Positions 51,335 to 59,137 of a stretch of DNA of 64,000 nucleotides are shown piece after piece (positions within the stretch are counted from its first letter, which is position 1; each line of letters opens with the position of its first letter). A program made the position numbers and the translations under genes. Below the pieces are notes generated by a model. That model ran no database searches. It was not told the origin of the DNA and was given only the letters and a program-made list of their open reading frames with translations. Location of the stretch: assembly GCF_037055355.1 (NCBI RefSeq), contig NZ_CP146350.1, forward strand, positions 6,037,001 through 6,101,000. Direction: 5' to 3'. Origin of the DNA: Streptomyces sp. DG1A-41. Lineage in GTDB: Bacteria > Actinomycetota > Actinomycetes > Streptomycetales > Streptomycetaceae.

Positions 51335-51664
51335 GTGATCAGCATCAACACCAGCTCCATCATCAGCGCCGTGAAAATGACCGATCGCTCGGCCGTCTCC
51401 ACGTGCATGCTCGGCGTTTCGAACCTGGGCACCGGTCTGTCCGGCATTCGTGCCGTGCGTCCGGCGTCCTCCTCCGTTGCTCCCGCGGGCCTTCCTGTCC
51501 GTGAGCGCAATGAGCGACCGACCAAGGCACTGGAAGCGGCAGTAGTGGCACAGGCGCAGGCCTATGCCTTTACGGCGACCGGTGCCGGATTCCGGAAGCA
51601 GACGACGCAGCACCACCAGATGTGGGCCTTCCGTGGGCCAGAACCCTGGAGTGATCCAGCCTGA
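51335..51664 (+). CDS. upstream ORF (uORF) of wblC, 109 codons
   Basis: A GTG at 51335 with AGGAGG at 51321-51326 opens a frame (VISINTSSIISAVKMTDR at the start, ending GPEPWSDPA) in the wblC leader. Published work on whiB7/wblC shows that translation of an upstream ORF controls a downstream terminator; inhibited ribosomes let transcription continue. Here the stop is 25 bp before a terminator stem. TTCCGTGG at 51629-51636, inside the uORF, can pair with CCGCGGAA in the stem and is a candidate antiterminator. The peptide itself has no recognisable domain. Confidence 0.8.
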   Translation: MISINTSSIISAVKMTDRSAVSTCMLGVSNLGTGLSGIRAVRPASSSVAPAGLPVRERNERPTKALEAAVVAQAQAYAFTATGAGFRKQTTQHHQMWAFRGPEPWSDPA

Positions 51665-51688
51665 TCGCCGAATCAGGCCGGCGCCTTC

Positions 51689-51730
51689 AGGGCCGCGGAA
51701 CCCCATCCGGGATCCGCGGCCCTTCTGTTT
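51689..51730 (+). terminator. intrinsic attenuator terminator in the wblC leader
   Basis: An 11-bp stem (AGGGCCGCGGA at 51689-51699 against TCCGCGGCCCT at 51713-51723) is followed by TCTGTTTG, the most T-rich run near. It sits between the uORF and wblC and has no other gene to serve, so it acts as an attenuator. Confidence 0.85.
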
Positions 51731-51840
51731 GTCCCTGAACGGGGGACGACGGACCGAAGGAGCCTCGGGACAAGAAAAGAACCCGGTACCAGCCGCCCCT
51801 CGGCCAACAGGCCGGAACGACCAGACGAGGAAGACGAACC

Positions 51841-52209
51841 GTGCAACTCGAAGCGCACGCCCCGTCCGTACCGCCTTCCGAAACGATCCCCAAGCCCGGC
51901 CCCACGGAGGACTCCGCCTTGATCCCGCTCACTGCGCTCACCGCGCTCGACGACGCCATCGAGAACCTCGGCGTACCCGTCCCGTGCCGTTCCTACGACC
52001 CGGAGGTCTTCTTCGCCGAGTCGCCAGCGGACGTCGAGTACGCCAAGTCCCTCTGCCGCACCTGTCCGCTGGTCGAGGCCTGCCTCGCCGGCGCCAAGGA
52101 GCGGCGTGAGCCCTGGGGCGTATGGGGTGGCGAGCTGTTCGTGCAGGGTGTCGTCGTCGCCCGGAAGCGGCCGCGTGGCCGCCCGCGCAAGAACCCGGTC
52201 ACAGCATGA
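51841..52209 (+). CDS. wblC: WblC (WhiB7), Fe-S transcription factor for antibiotic response
   Basis: The 122-residue protein has the four Fe-S cysteines (CRSYD, CRTCPLVEAC), the GVWGGE turn and the C-terminal AT-hook RPRGRPRKNP that marks WhiB7/WblC. It activates intrinsic resistance genes when ribosomes are inhibited. The GTG at 51841 follows GAGGAAG. Control by autoactivation and by the leader attenuator is visible upstream. The stop overlaps the next ATG (ATGA). Confidence 0.97.
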   Translation: MQLEAHAPSVPPSETIPKPGPTEDSALIPLTALTALDDAIENLGVPVPCRSYDPEVFFAESPADVEYAKSLCRTCPLVEACLAGAKERREPWGVWGGELFVQGVVVARKRPRGRPRKNPVTA

Positions 52210-52529
52210 ACACCGCAGGAACGATCGACCGTCCCCTCACGCACGACCCCCAGAAGCAGGCCCCGATGAAGCCGTCCACTTACGAGCCCGCAGGCTCCGC
52301 GACCCAAGACTTCACCACCACCGGCGCGAAGGACTCGCGTCAGAACAGGACCCGAGAGATGCAACTCATCCCAGAAGCCATGGCTCGTGCGCATATGCGC
52401 GAGCGACTGCAAGAGGCGGAGCGGGAACGCCCGGCCGTGCGCCTGGCGACCGCCCGCCGGATGCAGCGCAGGGCGGAGCGCGCCTCACGGCGTGCCCGCC
52501 GGGCGCTCGCCATGGCGGTCATGCAGTAA
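52206..52529 (+). CDS. small basic protein coupled to wblC
   Basis: The 107-residue product has a disordered first half and a second half that is highly basic and helical (MARAHMRERLQEAERERPAV, RRMQRRAERASRRARRAL). It overlaps wblC by 4 bp and so is made with it. I do not recognise the family; the basic helix suggests RNA, ribosome or DNA binding. Two hairpins follow, so it ends the wblC operon. Confidence 0.72.
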   Translation: MNTAGTIDRPLTHDPQKQAPMKPSTYEPAGSATQDFTTTGAKDSRQNRTREMQLIPEAMARAHMRERLQEAERERPAVRLATARRMQRRAERASRRARRALAMAVMQ

Positions 52530-52549
52530 CCGACCTCACCTGAAGCGGT

Positions 52550-52571
52550 GGCCTCCCGAGCCCGGGAGGCC
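52550..52571 (+). terminator. hairpin downstream of the wblC operon
   Basis: An 8-bp stem, GGCCTCCC (52550-52557) against GGGAGGCC (52564-52571), lies 20 bp after the stop of the basic protein gene and directly before a longer hairpin. Confidence 0.5.
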
Positions 52572-52580
52572 GAGCTCTCC

Positions 52581-52621
52581 CCGCGGGGGCCGGTCCGTGC
52601 CGAACGGACCGGCCCCCGCGG
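52581..52621 (+). terminator. strong terminator of the wblC operon
   Basis: A perfect 18-bp stem (CCGCGGGGGCCGGTCCGT at 52581-52598 against 52604-52621) has a 5-base loop. It is the longest perfect hairpin I found in the window. Confidence 0.88.
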
Positions 52622-52665
52622 TGTTGTGCTCCGTGGGCCATCGGGCACGGCGATATCGTCGCCGG

Positions 52666-52884
52666 GTGACGAGTCCCCCCGGAGACAGTGGCGACGGCTT
52701 TGCCGCGGAGCCTCGGCCGCTCGCGTGCGACCGCTGCGGCACGTCGGCCGGTACCCCGGCCGACGGCCCACCGCTCACCTGGACCTGCTCCATGGAGAAC
52801 GGCGTCCGCCGCTCCTTCTGCGAGGCCTGCTCCCGGGAAAACCTCAGGCCGATCGAGGGGCGCCTGGACTCGGACTGGTGGTGA
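52666..52884 (+). CDS. small zinc-finger-like protein
   Basis: The 72-residue protein has two CxxC knuckles (CDRCGTSAG and FCEACSREN) separated by 38 residues, with a WTCSMENGVRRS segment between, and ends DSDWW. A single zinc site is likely. TATCGT at 52653-52658 is 7 bp from the GTG, and there is no ribosome binding site, so leaderless expression is likely. Streptomyces genomes carry similar short proteins; function unknown. Confidence 0.7.
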   Translation: MTSPPGDSGDGFAAEPRPLACDRCGTSAGTPADGPPLTWTCSMENGVRRSFCEACSRENLRPIEGRLDSDWW

Positions 52885-52887
52885 AGC

Positions 52888-52915
52888 GCGGGCACCGGTC
52901 ACCCGTGGTGCCCGC
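52888..52915. terminator. bidirectional terminator between convergent genes
   Basis: A 9-bp stem (GCGGGCACC at 52888-52896 against 52907-52915) occupies the 37-bp gap between the zinc-finger-like gene and the UbiB-like gene. Confidence 0.65.
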
Positions 52916-52921
52916 TGAGGC

Positions 52922-54292
52922 TCATGCCCCCGCCACCGACTCCTCGCCGCCCGCCGGGTCCTCCGGGACGAACCCCGGAAGCCACTCCGCCAACTCCTCG
53001 CGCAGACGCACCGTCGCCCCCAGCTGGCACAGCACCCCGATCGTGCTCAGCGTCACCCGGTGGATCAGCAGATACGACGGGGGCAGATTGAGCTGCTTGC
53101 CCAGCTGGTAGGCGGGGGAGCGCGGGTCCGCGACGCGGGCCGCCTGGCTGCGCATCCAGCCACGCGTGAACGTGAACTCCTCGACCTCGGCCGGTTCGAT
53201 GATCGGCAGCAGATAGTCCAGGACCGCGTCGGGATCCAGCTCTATGGTCTCCTTCACGAACCCCTCCGCGCACAGGAGCTCGTAGACCGTCTCGGCCTCC
53301 CCGTCGAGGGTCATGCGCAGGGACTCGCCGATGGTGGCCGGCAGACCGCCCGGGAGACGGTCGACCGTGCCGAAGTCCAGGACGCCCAGGCGCCAGTCGT
53401 CCTCACCCTCCGGGCCGCCGGGCAGCAGCCGGAAGTTGCCCGGGTGCGGATCGGCGTGCAGCAGGCCGGTGCGGGCGGGGCCGGAGAACAGGAAGCGGGC
53501 CAGGAGCTGGCCGGCCCGGTCGCGCTGCTCCTGGGAACCGTCCGTGATGATCTCCGACAGTGGGATGCCGTCGATCCACTCGGTGATCAGGACCTGGTCG
53601 GACTGGTGCACCACCTGCGGCACGAGCACGTCCGGGTCGTCCGCGAACTCCTCGGCGTGGGCCTGCTGGGCCTGCGCCTCCAAGCTGTAGTCCAGCTCCT
53701 CCGAGACACGGTCCTTCAGCTCCGTGATCAGCGGCTTGAGGTCCATGCCGGGGATCAGCGGGCCGAGCAGGCGGGAGAAGCGGCTCAGCTGGTTCAGATC
53801 GGACAGCAGGGCCTCGCCGGCGCCCGGGTACTGCACCTTGACCGCCACTTCGCGGCCGTCATGCCACACACCTCGGTGCACCTGGCCGATGGATGCCGCC
53901 GCGGCGGGCTTGTCCTCGAACTCCAGGAACAACTCGTGCCAGCCCTCGCCGAGCCGCTCCTCGAGCACCGCGTGCACGGTGCGCGTCGGCATCGGCGGCG
54001 CCGCCTCCTGGAGCTTGGTCAGCGCGGCCCGGTAGGGGCCGGCCACCTCCTCGGGCAGTGCCGACTCGAAGACGGACAGGGCCTGGCCGAACTTCATCGC
54101 GCCGCCCTTGAGCTCGCCGAGCACCTTGAACAGCTGGTCCGCCGTGCGCTGTTGGAGTTCGCGGCCGACGAGCTCCGCGGACTCGCCGACGATTCGCTTG
54201 CCGAATCCCCAGGTCGCCCGCCCGGCGATGCCGAGCGGGAGCGCGGCGAGCTTGGCGGTCCGGGTGACCGCCTTCCGGGGAAGATCAGACAT
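52922..54292 (-). CDS. ABC1/UbiB (AarF) family atypical kinase
   Basis: The 456-residue protein has the ABC1 hallmarks: KxGQ in MKFGQALSVFE, the A-rich loop AAAASIGQVHRG, VKVQYPG (Lys), HADPHPGNF and DFGTV. UbiB-like kinases bind ATP and affect isoprenoid lipid and quinone handling; Streptomyces uses menaquinone, so the substrate is unclear. Its ATG overlaps the ThiF-family gene stop (ATGTCTGA), and GGAGGG precedes it, so the two are coupled. A homologue (Rv3197) also follows whiB7 in mycobacteria. Confidence 0.93.
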   Translation of the reverse strand: MSDLPRKAVTRTAKLAALPLGIAGRATWGFGKRIVGESAELVGRELQQRTADQLFKVLGELKGGAMKFGQALSVFESALPEEVAGPYRAALTKLQEAAPPMPTRTVHAVLEERLGEGWHELFLEFEDKPAAAASIGQVHRGVWHDGREVAVKVQYPGAGEALLSDLNQLSRFSRLLGPLIPGMDLKPLITELKDRVSEELDYSLEAQAQQAHAEEFADDPDVLVPQVVHQSDQVLITEWIDGIPLSEIITDGSQEQRDRAGQLLARFLFSGPARTGLLHADPHPGNFRLLPGGPEGEDDWRLGVLDFGTVDRLPGGLPATIGESLRMTLDGEAETVYELLCAEGFVKETIELDPDAVLDYLLPIIEPAEVEEFTFTRGWMRSQAARVADPRSPAYQLGKQLNLPPSYLLIHRVTLSTIGVLCQLGATVRLREELAEWLPGFVPEDPAGGEESVAGA

Positions 54293-55499
54293 GCGCCCTC
54301 CAAGTCCCAGCCGGCCGCTTCGCCGATGCCTCACGGCACTGCGCCGACGGCCGTTGCACCGCCATTGTCTCGTGTGACTCCCGATCCTCCGAGGGGTGCT
54401 CCCCCTTTCCTCTCTCCGCCGCCCCGCACGGGCATGCCGGATGCGCCCAGACCGGCCGCGCATGCCAGTGGAGACTGGGTACGGAGACCTCCCAGCGTGC
54501 CCCCGCACTCGACGGAACCCGGCCGTCCAGGAAGGCGAGCGCGTGGGCTGCGGCCAGTCCGGCCACAGTAGTGGCCAGCGTCAGGTCGCAGGGCCGTACC
54601 TGCCGCTGCCTGCCGGAGCGCCACTGGGCGACCAGGCGCGGCCAGGTCGGATCACGGTCGGCGCGGCTCTCGTGCAGGCACCCCGCGCAGCCCGTCTCGC
54701 CGGGCAGGACGAGCGGGCCGACCACCCCGGTCCCCTCCACGACGCCGGCGTACAGATGGGGTGTTCCGCAGGACATCAGCGGCTCGGCGGCCGACGGGTC
54801 GGGCGCGTGCACGGCGACATCGTCCCGCGGGGCGACGATCACCAGCGAGAAGCCCGGGTCACCTTCCTCCGGGGAAGTGTGGGCTGCCGCGCGGCGCGGT
54901 GGCCGGTCAGGGGCCGCCCGGCGCACGGCCCGGCGGGCCGACTCGTCCCTGCGGTCGCCGACGGCCTCCGCGGGCAGCCCGCCAGGAGCGACGTCCCACG
55001 GTTCCACACGGCCGCCGTCGCGCACGTCGACCTCGCCCACACCCGCCCCCGACAGCAGCGACGCCAGCACGGCACCCACCCGGCCCGCGCCCCGGACCTG
55101 CACCCGCTGCGAGCGCCGGGCGGCCAGCTGCCGCATCGCGTCGCCCGGTGCCGAGGTGGTCAGGGACAGGGAAGCAAGGTCGGGACGCAGCCGGTCGAGG
55201 ACCTCCTTCTTCTGCCGCAGGGCGTCGGCGTCCGGCCCGCCGCCCCGTGCGTCGTCCAGAAGTCCGGCCCGAGCGAGCCGCCGCACCAGCCCGTCGACAT
55301 GGCCGTCGGGCAGATCCATCCGGCGTCCCTCCTCGCGCAGCAGCTCCAGGCCTCGCGTGCCGTTCAGCAGATCGAGGAAACTGCCCGTCGCCAGGTCCAT
55401 CGGGCCGAGCGTCATCGCATGCGCCGGTGTCATCCCGAACTGCACGGTGTTGAGGTCGCGCCAGCCGCGCCTGAGCGCGGGTTTCACCATCGGATGCAT
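54285..55499 (-). CDS. ThiF-family / cyclodehydratase-like E1 protein
   Basis: The 404-residue protein has a helical N-terminal domain (about 1-110, winged-helix-like, as in peptide-binding domains of azole cyclodehydratases). A Rossmann E1 domain has VRGAGRVGAVLASLLSGAGVG and EVDVRDGGRVEPWDV, and likely zinc pairs are CAGCLHES and HPACPCG. The E1 arginine/ATP motif is weak. Such orphan proteins are often annotated as TOMM precursor-leader-binding or ThiF family. No precursor peptide gene is visible nearby. It is the first gene of an overlapping pair with the UbiB-like kinase. Confidence 0.78.
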   Translation of the reverse strand: MHPMVKPALRRGWRDLNTVQFGMTPAHAMTLGPMDLATGSFLDLLNGTRGLELLREEGRRMDLPDGHVDGLVRRLARAGLLDDARGGGPDADALRQKKEVLDRLRPDLASLSLTTSAPGDAMRQLAARRSQRVQVRGAGRVGAVLASLLSGAGVGEVDVRDGGRVEPWDVAPGGLPAEAVGDRRDESARRAVRRAAPDRPPRRAAAHTSPEEGDPGFSLVIVAPRDDVAVHAPDPSAAEPLMSCGTPHLYAGVVEGTGVVGPLVLPGETGCAGCLHESRADRDPTWPRLVAQWRSGRQRQVRPCDLTLATTVAGLAAAHALAFLDGRVPSSAGARWEVSVPSLHWHARPVWAHPACPCGAAERGKGEHPSEDRESHETMAVQRPSAQCREASAKRPAGTWRAHV

Positions 55500-55837
55500 G
55501 ACAGGCCCCCGTATGTCGTAGATCGTCCCCGTATGCCGGTTGAGCGTGAGACGGCAGCGCCGAAACCGACCGCACGGCAAGACCGACCGCACGGCATGAC
55601 CGACCGCACGGCAAGACCGACCGCACGCCGAACCGGCCACAGACCGGCCTGGACCCGGGCCGGGCCTGTCCGTCGCTTCGCCGACAAGAGCCAGCATGCC
55701 CAAACCCCTCGCCGGCTGCCGAAAGTTGTCCACAGGCAGGGGAATTCGTCGTACAAATCCGGCGGCCGGTGGGAGGCATCGGTATCGAACCGTCTCGGAG
55801 CCGGGACTTCCCCGGGTACAGCGGGTAACGTCGGGGC
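55500..55837. other. 338-bp divergent intergenic region with a tandem array
   Basis: This holds the start regions of the ThiF-family gene (minus) and the metallopeptidase gene (plus), and a 17-bp tandem array at 55565-55632. For the plus gene, GGTAACGT at 55824-55831 is 6-7 bp before the GTG at 55838 and may be a -10 of a leaderless message. I see no other gene. Confidence 0.5.
55565..55632. repeat. 17-bp tandem array, 4 copies
   Basis: Units at 55565-55581, 55582-55598 and 55599-55615 are ACCGACCGCACGGCAAG with one A/T change, and a degenerate fourth is at 55616-55632. The array lies in the region upstream of the ThiF-family gene. The unit length equals that of the array at 48495, though the sequence differs. 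Confidence 0.93.
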
Positions 55838-56446
55838 GTGCCCGCCGACCCACTGCACCGCGCCGGAAAGCCACAGCGCAGCACGACGAGCCAGCCGCCG
55901 AGCGGCTCGGGGGCGAGCTCGATCGAGGTCCGCAGGAGCGCCCGCCGACGCAGAACGGTCTCCGCGTACCGCGAGGGCGATCGCACCATTGTGCTCATCC
56001 CCGCCCGGATGTCCGAGGCGGAGGAGCAGCGCTGGGTGAACGTCATGCTCGACAAGCTGGCCGCCCAGGAGAGCAAGCGGGCCCTCGGCGACGCCGAGCT
56101 GGCCGAGCGGGCCCGGCGCCTTTCCGAGCAGTACTTCGACGGGCGGGCCCGGCCCACTTCGGTGCGCTGGGTGACCAACCAGAACACGCGCTGGGGGTCC
56201 TGCACCCCGTCCGAGGGCAGCATCCGCCTGTCGCACCGCCTCCAGGGCATGCCCGAGTACGTCGTCGATTACGTCCTCGTCCACGAACTCGCCCATCTGC
56301 TCGTACCCGGACACGGCCCCCGATTCTGGGAGCTGCTGGAGGCCTATCCGCGGACGGAGCGGGCCCGGGGCTACCTCGAAGGCGTGGTCGCGGCCGCGCG
56401 GTTGCCTCATGTGCCCGGCGCACGGGGTGAGGGTCCTGTGGGCTGA
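55838..56446 (+). CDS. YgjP/M48-like metallopeptidase
   Basis: The 202-residue protein has a short disordered N-terminus. The YgjP pattern follows: VRWVTNQNTRWGSCTPSEG, IRLSHRL, the zinc site HELAHLLVPGHGPRFW (HExxH with a third His), and an R/E-rich end. Such proteins are small cytosolic metallopeptidases related to SprT/WLM families; substrate unknown. GTG 55838 is preceded by TAACGT rather than a ribosome binding site. Confidence 0.92.
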   Translation: MPADPLHRAGKPQRSTTSQPPSGSGASSIEVRRSARRRRTVSAYREGDRTIVLIPARMSEAEEQRWVNVMLDKLAAQESKRALGDAELAERARRLSEQYFDGRARPTSVRWVTNQNTRWGSCTPSEGSIRLSHRLQGMPEYVVDYVLVHELAHLLVPGHGPRFWELLEAYPRTERARGYLEGVVAAARLPHVPGARGEGPVG

Positions 56447-56641
56447 GCGTCCCGTGGGCTGAGTGCCCGGAACGAGGGCCCATGGTGAGCGCGGGGTAAG
56501 TGACCGCTTTCCGCTAGAGAGCAGCCGATACGGCCGAGCGCGGGTTCTGTACCGGGTCTGTACCGACTGCGTCCGGTGTCCGGGTTTGCCGTTAGCCTGG
56601 CGCGACGCAATCACGTTCTGGATGGGGGACGGTCGTTACGC

Positions 56642-58429
56642 ATGGCCAGGGAATTCCAACGCGGCCACAAGGCCAGGATCAGTGACCTCACCGCGGGTAC
56701 GGATCTGTACGTAGGCGTGCAGATCTCCGGCCCCGGGCTGAGCTTCGACATCAGCTGCTTCGGCCTCGACGCCGACGAACGGCTCTCGGACGACCGGTAC
56801 TTCGTCTTCTACAACCAGCCGAAGTCCCCCGAGGAGGCCATTCAGCTCCTGGGCGCCCAGGCGGGCGACACGGAGTCCTTCAGGGTGACGCTCGACCGGA
56901 TCCCGCCGCAGATCCAGAAGCTGTCCTTCACGGCGACGATCGACGGCGCCGGGCAGATGTCGCAGATCGCCCCCGGCTACATACGTATCGTCGCGGGCGG
57001 CGAGGAGGTGGCCCGCTACCCCTTCAGCGGCTCGGAGTTCTCCACCGAACGGGCCGTGATGCTCGGCGATTTCTACCTGAAGGACGTATGGCGGTTCGCG
57101 GCCGTCGGACAGGGTTTCGACGGCGGTCTCGACGCGCTGCTGAAGAACTTCGGCGGCGAGGTGGCCGAGGAGGAGACGCCCGCGCCGCCCGCCCCCGCCG
57201 CGCAGCAGCCGCAGGCCGGCGCCGCCCCGGGCTTCGCGCCGCCCGCGTTCGGCGTCCCCGGCACTCCCGAACCCGCCCCGGCTCCCGCCTCGGCGCCCGA
57301 ACCCGCGCCCGCACCGGCAGCGCCTCCGGCCCCGGCTCCCGCCCCGGCGCCCGCTCCCCAGCCCGCCGCGCAGGGCTTCGCGCCCCCGCCCGGCGCGACT
57401 CCGCCTCCGGCCCCGGCGCCCGCGCCCCAGGTGCATGCCGCCCCCACCATCGTCGCGCCCGTGAACACCCCGCCCGGCGGTTCCCCGGTGCCGCCCCCGG
57501 CCCCGGCGCCCGCGCCGCACGGCCAGCCGGTCCAGCAGCCGCCGCCGTACGGCCAGGTCCCCGGCCAGATGGCCCCGCCGCCCCCCGGCTACGGCCAGCC
57601 CCAGGCACCGCAAGCACCCCAGGCCCCGGCCCCGCCTCCCGGCTACGGCCAGCCCACACCGCCCCCGGGCTACGGCCAGCAGCCGCCCTTCGGGCAGCAG
57701 ACCGGGCAATCCCCTTACGGAGCGCCTCAAGGAGTGCCCCAAGGGGCTCCCCAGGGAGCACCGCAGGGCCCCGGTGTCGCCGCCGCGCTCCAGCAGTTCA
57801 AGGAGACCCCCACCGGGCAGCGCTGGACGCAGCAGAACAAGAAGCTCGTCCGCGTCGACCTCGGCATCGGCGGGCAGCCCGTGCTGGCCCGGCAGGGCAG
57901 CATGGTGCTCTATCAGGGCAAGGTCGACTTCGCTTACAAGGGCGCCGGATTCGCCGGCCGGATCGTGGGCAACGCCACCGGCCAGGAGATGCAGCTGATG
58001 CGCTGTACCGGCCAGGGGCAGGTGTTTCTCGCCGAGGACTCCACCATGCTGCACCCCATCGAGCTCCAGGGCGACGGCATCTGCGTCTCGGCCGAGAACG
58101 TCCTCGCCTTCGACGAGGGCCTCCAGTACGAGGTGCGCCGCATCGAGGGACACGGCATCCCCGGGGGCGCGCTGTTCACGATGCAGTTCACGGGCACCGG
58201 CACGATCGTCGTGAAGACCCACGGCACGCCCGTGGTCCTGCCCGTCACACCAACCACCTTCGCCGACTGCAACGCCGTGGTCGCCTGGTCGGCCGCCGCC
58301 CAGGTCGTCGTCTCCAGCCAGGTGCGGATGCGCCGCCACGCCTACCCGGGGGACACCGGGGAGAGCGTCAACCTCCAGTTCCGGGGAGCGCCCGGGAACT
58401 TCATCGTCGTCCAGCCGTACGAGGTCTGA
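56642..58429 (+). CDS. TerD-domain - Pro-rich linker - AIM24-domain protein
   Basis: The 595-residue protein joins three parts. A TerD domain (about 1-180) has LYVGVQISGPGLSFDISCFGLD, FVFYNQPKSPE and the acidic TATIDGAG. A 210-residue Pro/Ala/Gln linker has PPGYGQP repeats. A C-terminal AIM24 domain (about 400-595) has GQPVLARQGSMVLYQGKVDF and FTGTGTIVVKT. TerD proteins bind Ca2+ and belong to tellurite/stress systems; AIM24 is a beta-roll domain of unknown role. The ATG at 56642 is preceded by GGGGGACGG. Two further AIM24 genes follow within 12-16 bp. Confidence 0.9.
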   Translation: MAREFQRGHKARISDLTAGTDLYVGVQISGPGLSFDISCFGLDADERLSDDRYFVFYNQPKSPEEAIQLLGAQAGDTESFRVTLDRIPPQIQKLSFTATIDGAGQMSQIAPGYIRIVAGGEEVARYPFSGSEFSTERAVMLGDFYLKDVWRFAAVGQGFDGGLDALLKNFGGEVAEEETPAPPAPAAQQPQAGAAPGFAPPAFGVPGTPEPAPAPASAPEPAPAPAAPPAPAPAPAPAPQPAAQGFAPPPGATPPPAPAPAPQVHAAPTIVAPVNTPPGGSPVPPPAPAPAPHGQPVQQPPPYGQVPGQMAPPPPGYGQPQAPQAPQAPAPPPGYGQPTPPPGYGQQPPFGQQTGQSPYGAPQGVPQGAPQGAPQGPGVAAALQQFKETPTGQRWTQQNKKLVRVDLGIGGQPVLARQGSMVLYQGKVDFAYKGAGFAGRIVGNATGQEMQLMRCTGQGQVFLAEDSTMLHPIELQGDGICVSAENVLAFDEGLQYEVRRIEGHGIPGGALFTMQFTGTGTIVVKTHGTPVVLPVTPTTFADCNAVVAWSAAAQVVVSSQVRMRRHAYPGDTGESVNLQFRGAPGNFIVVQPYEV

Positions 58430-58440
58430 GGGAGCCCGTC

Positions 58441-59121
58441 ATGACACAGCAACTCGCGGGCCACGCCCCCGCACCCGTCACCGCCCGCATGGAGAACCAC
58501 GGCAACCACATGCTGAAGGTCGCCATGCAGACCGGAAACGACCTCCTCGCGCGCGTGGGGTCGATGGTCGCCTACGAAGGGTTCGTGCAGTACGAGCCCA
58601 ACCCGCCGGCCGTGCGCCAGATCGCGAAGGACTGGATGACCGGCGAGGGCGCGCCCCTGATGAAGTGCTCCGGCGACGGACTGCTCTACCTCTCCGACTA
58701 CGGGGCGAACGTCGTCGTCATCAATCTCAACGGCGACGGCATCTCCGTCAACGCCACCAACCTGCTCGCCTTCGACGCCCACCTCACCTGGGGCGTCGAG
58801 CGGGTCAAGGGCCTGGCGAAGTTCGCCGGGCAGGGCCTGTGGAACACCAGGATCTCCGGGCAGGGCTGGGTCGCGCTGACCTCCCGCGGCAAGCCCATCG
58901 TCGTCGACTGCGGAGGCGGCGAGGACGAGACGTACGTCGACCCCGACGCCCTGGTCGCCTGGTCCCCGAACCTCAAGGTGAAGGGCAAGCGCAGCTTCCG
59001 GGCGCAGTCGCTGATCGGCCGCGGCAGCGGCGAGGCCTACCAGATGGCCTTCTCCGGTCAGGGCATCGTCGTCGTCCAGCCCAGCGAGGACAGCACAGAC
59101 CGCCTCCGGGCCCGGGGCTGA
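58441..59121 (+). CDS. AIM24 family protein
   Basis: The 226-residue protein is an AIM24 beta-roll domain: LLARVGSMVAYEGFVQY, LMKCSGDGLLYLSDYG, GDGISVNATNLLAFD and MAFSGQGIVVVQPSE. In yeast AIM24 is mitochondrial; in bacteria its role is unsettled. ATG 58441 with GAGGGAG upstream sets the start. It sits 11 bp after the TerD-AIM24 gene and is clearly in the same operon. Confidence 0.92.
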   Translation: MTQQLAGHAPAPVTARMENHGNHMLKVAMQTGNDLLARVGSMVAYEGFVQYEPNPPAVRQIAKDWMTGEGAPLMKCSGDGLLYLSDYGANVVVINLNGDGISVNATNLLAFDAHLTWGVERVKGLAKFAGQGLWNTRISGQGWVALTSRGKPIVVDCGGGEDETYVDPDALVAWSPNLKVKGKRSFRAQSLIGRGSGEAYQMAFSGQGIVVVQPSEDSTDRLRARG

Positions 59122-59137
59122 GGGGGAGCCAGAAGCC

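Noticed and set aside
48495..55632. The two 17-bp arrays as CRISPR or iterons of an origin
   Set aside because: Units are contiguous with no spacers, no cas genes or rep gene are present, and one array is made of a gene's own 3' end.
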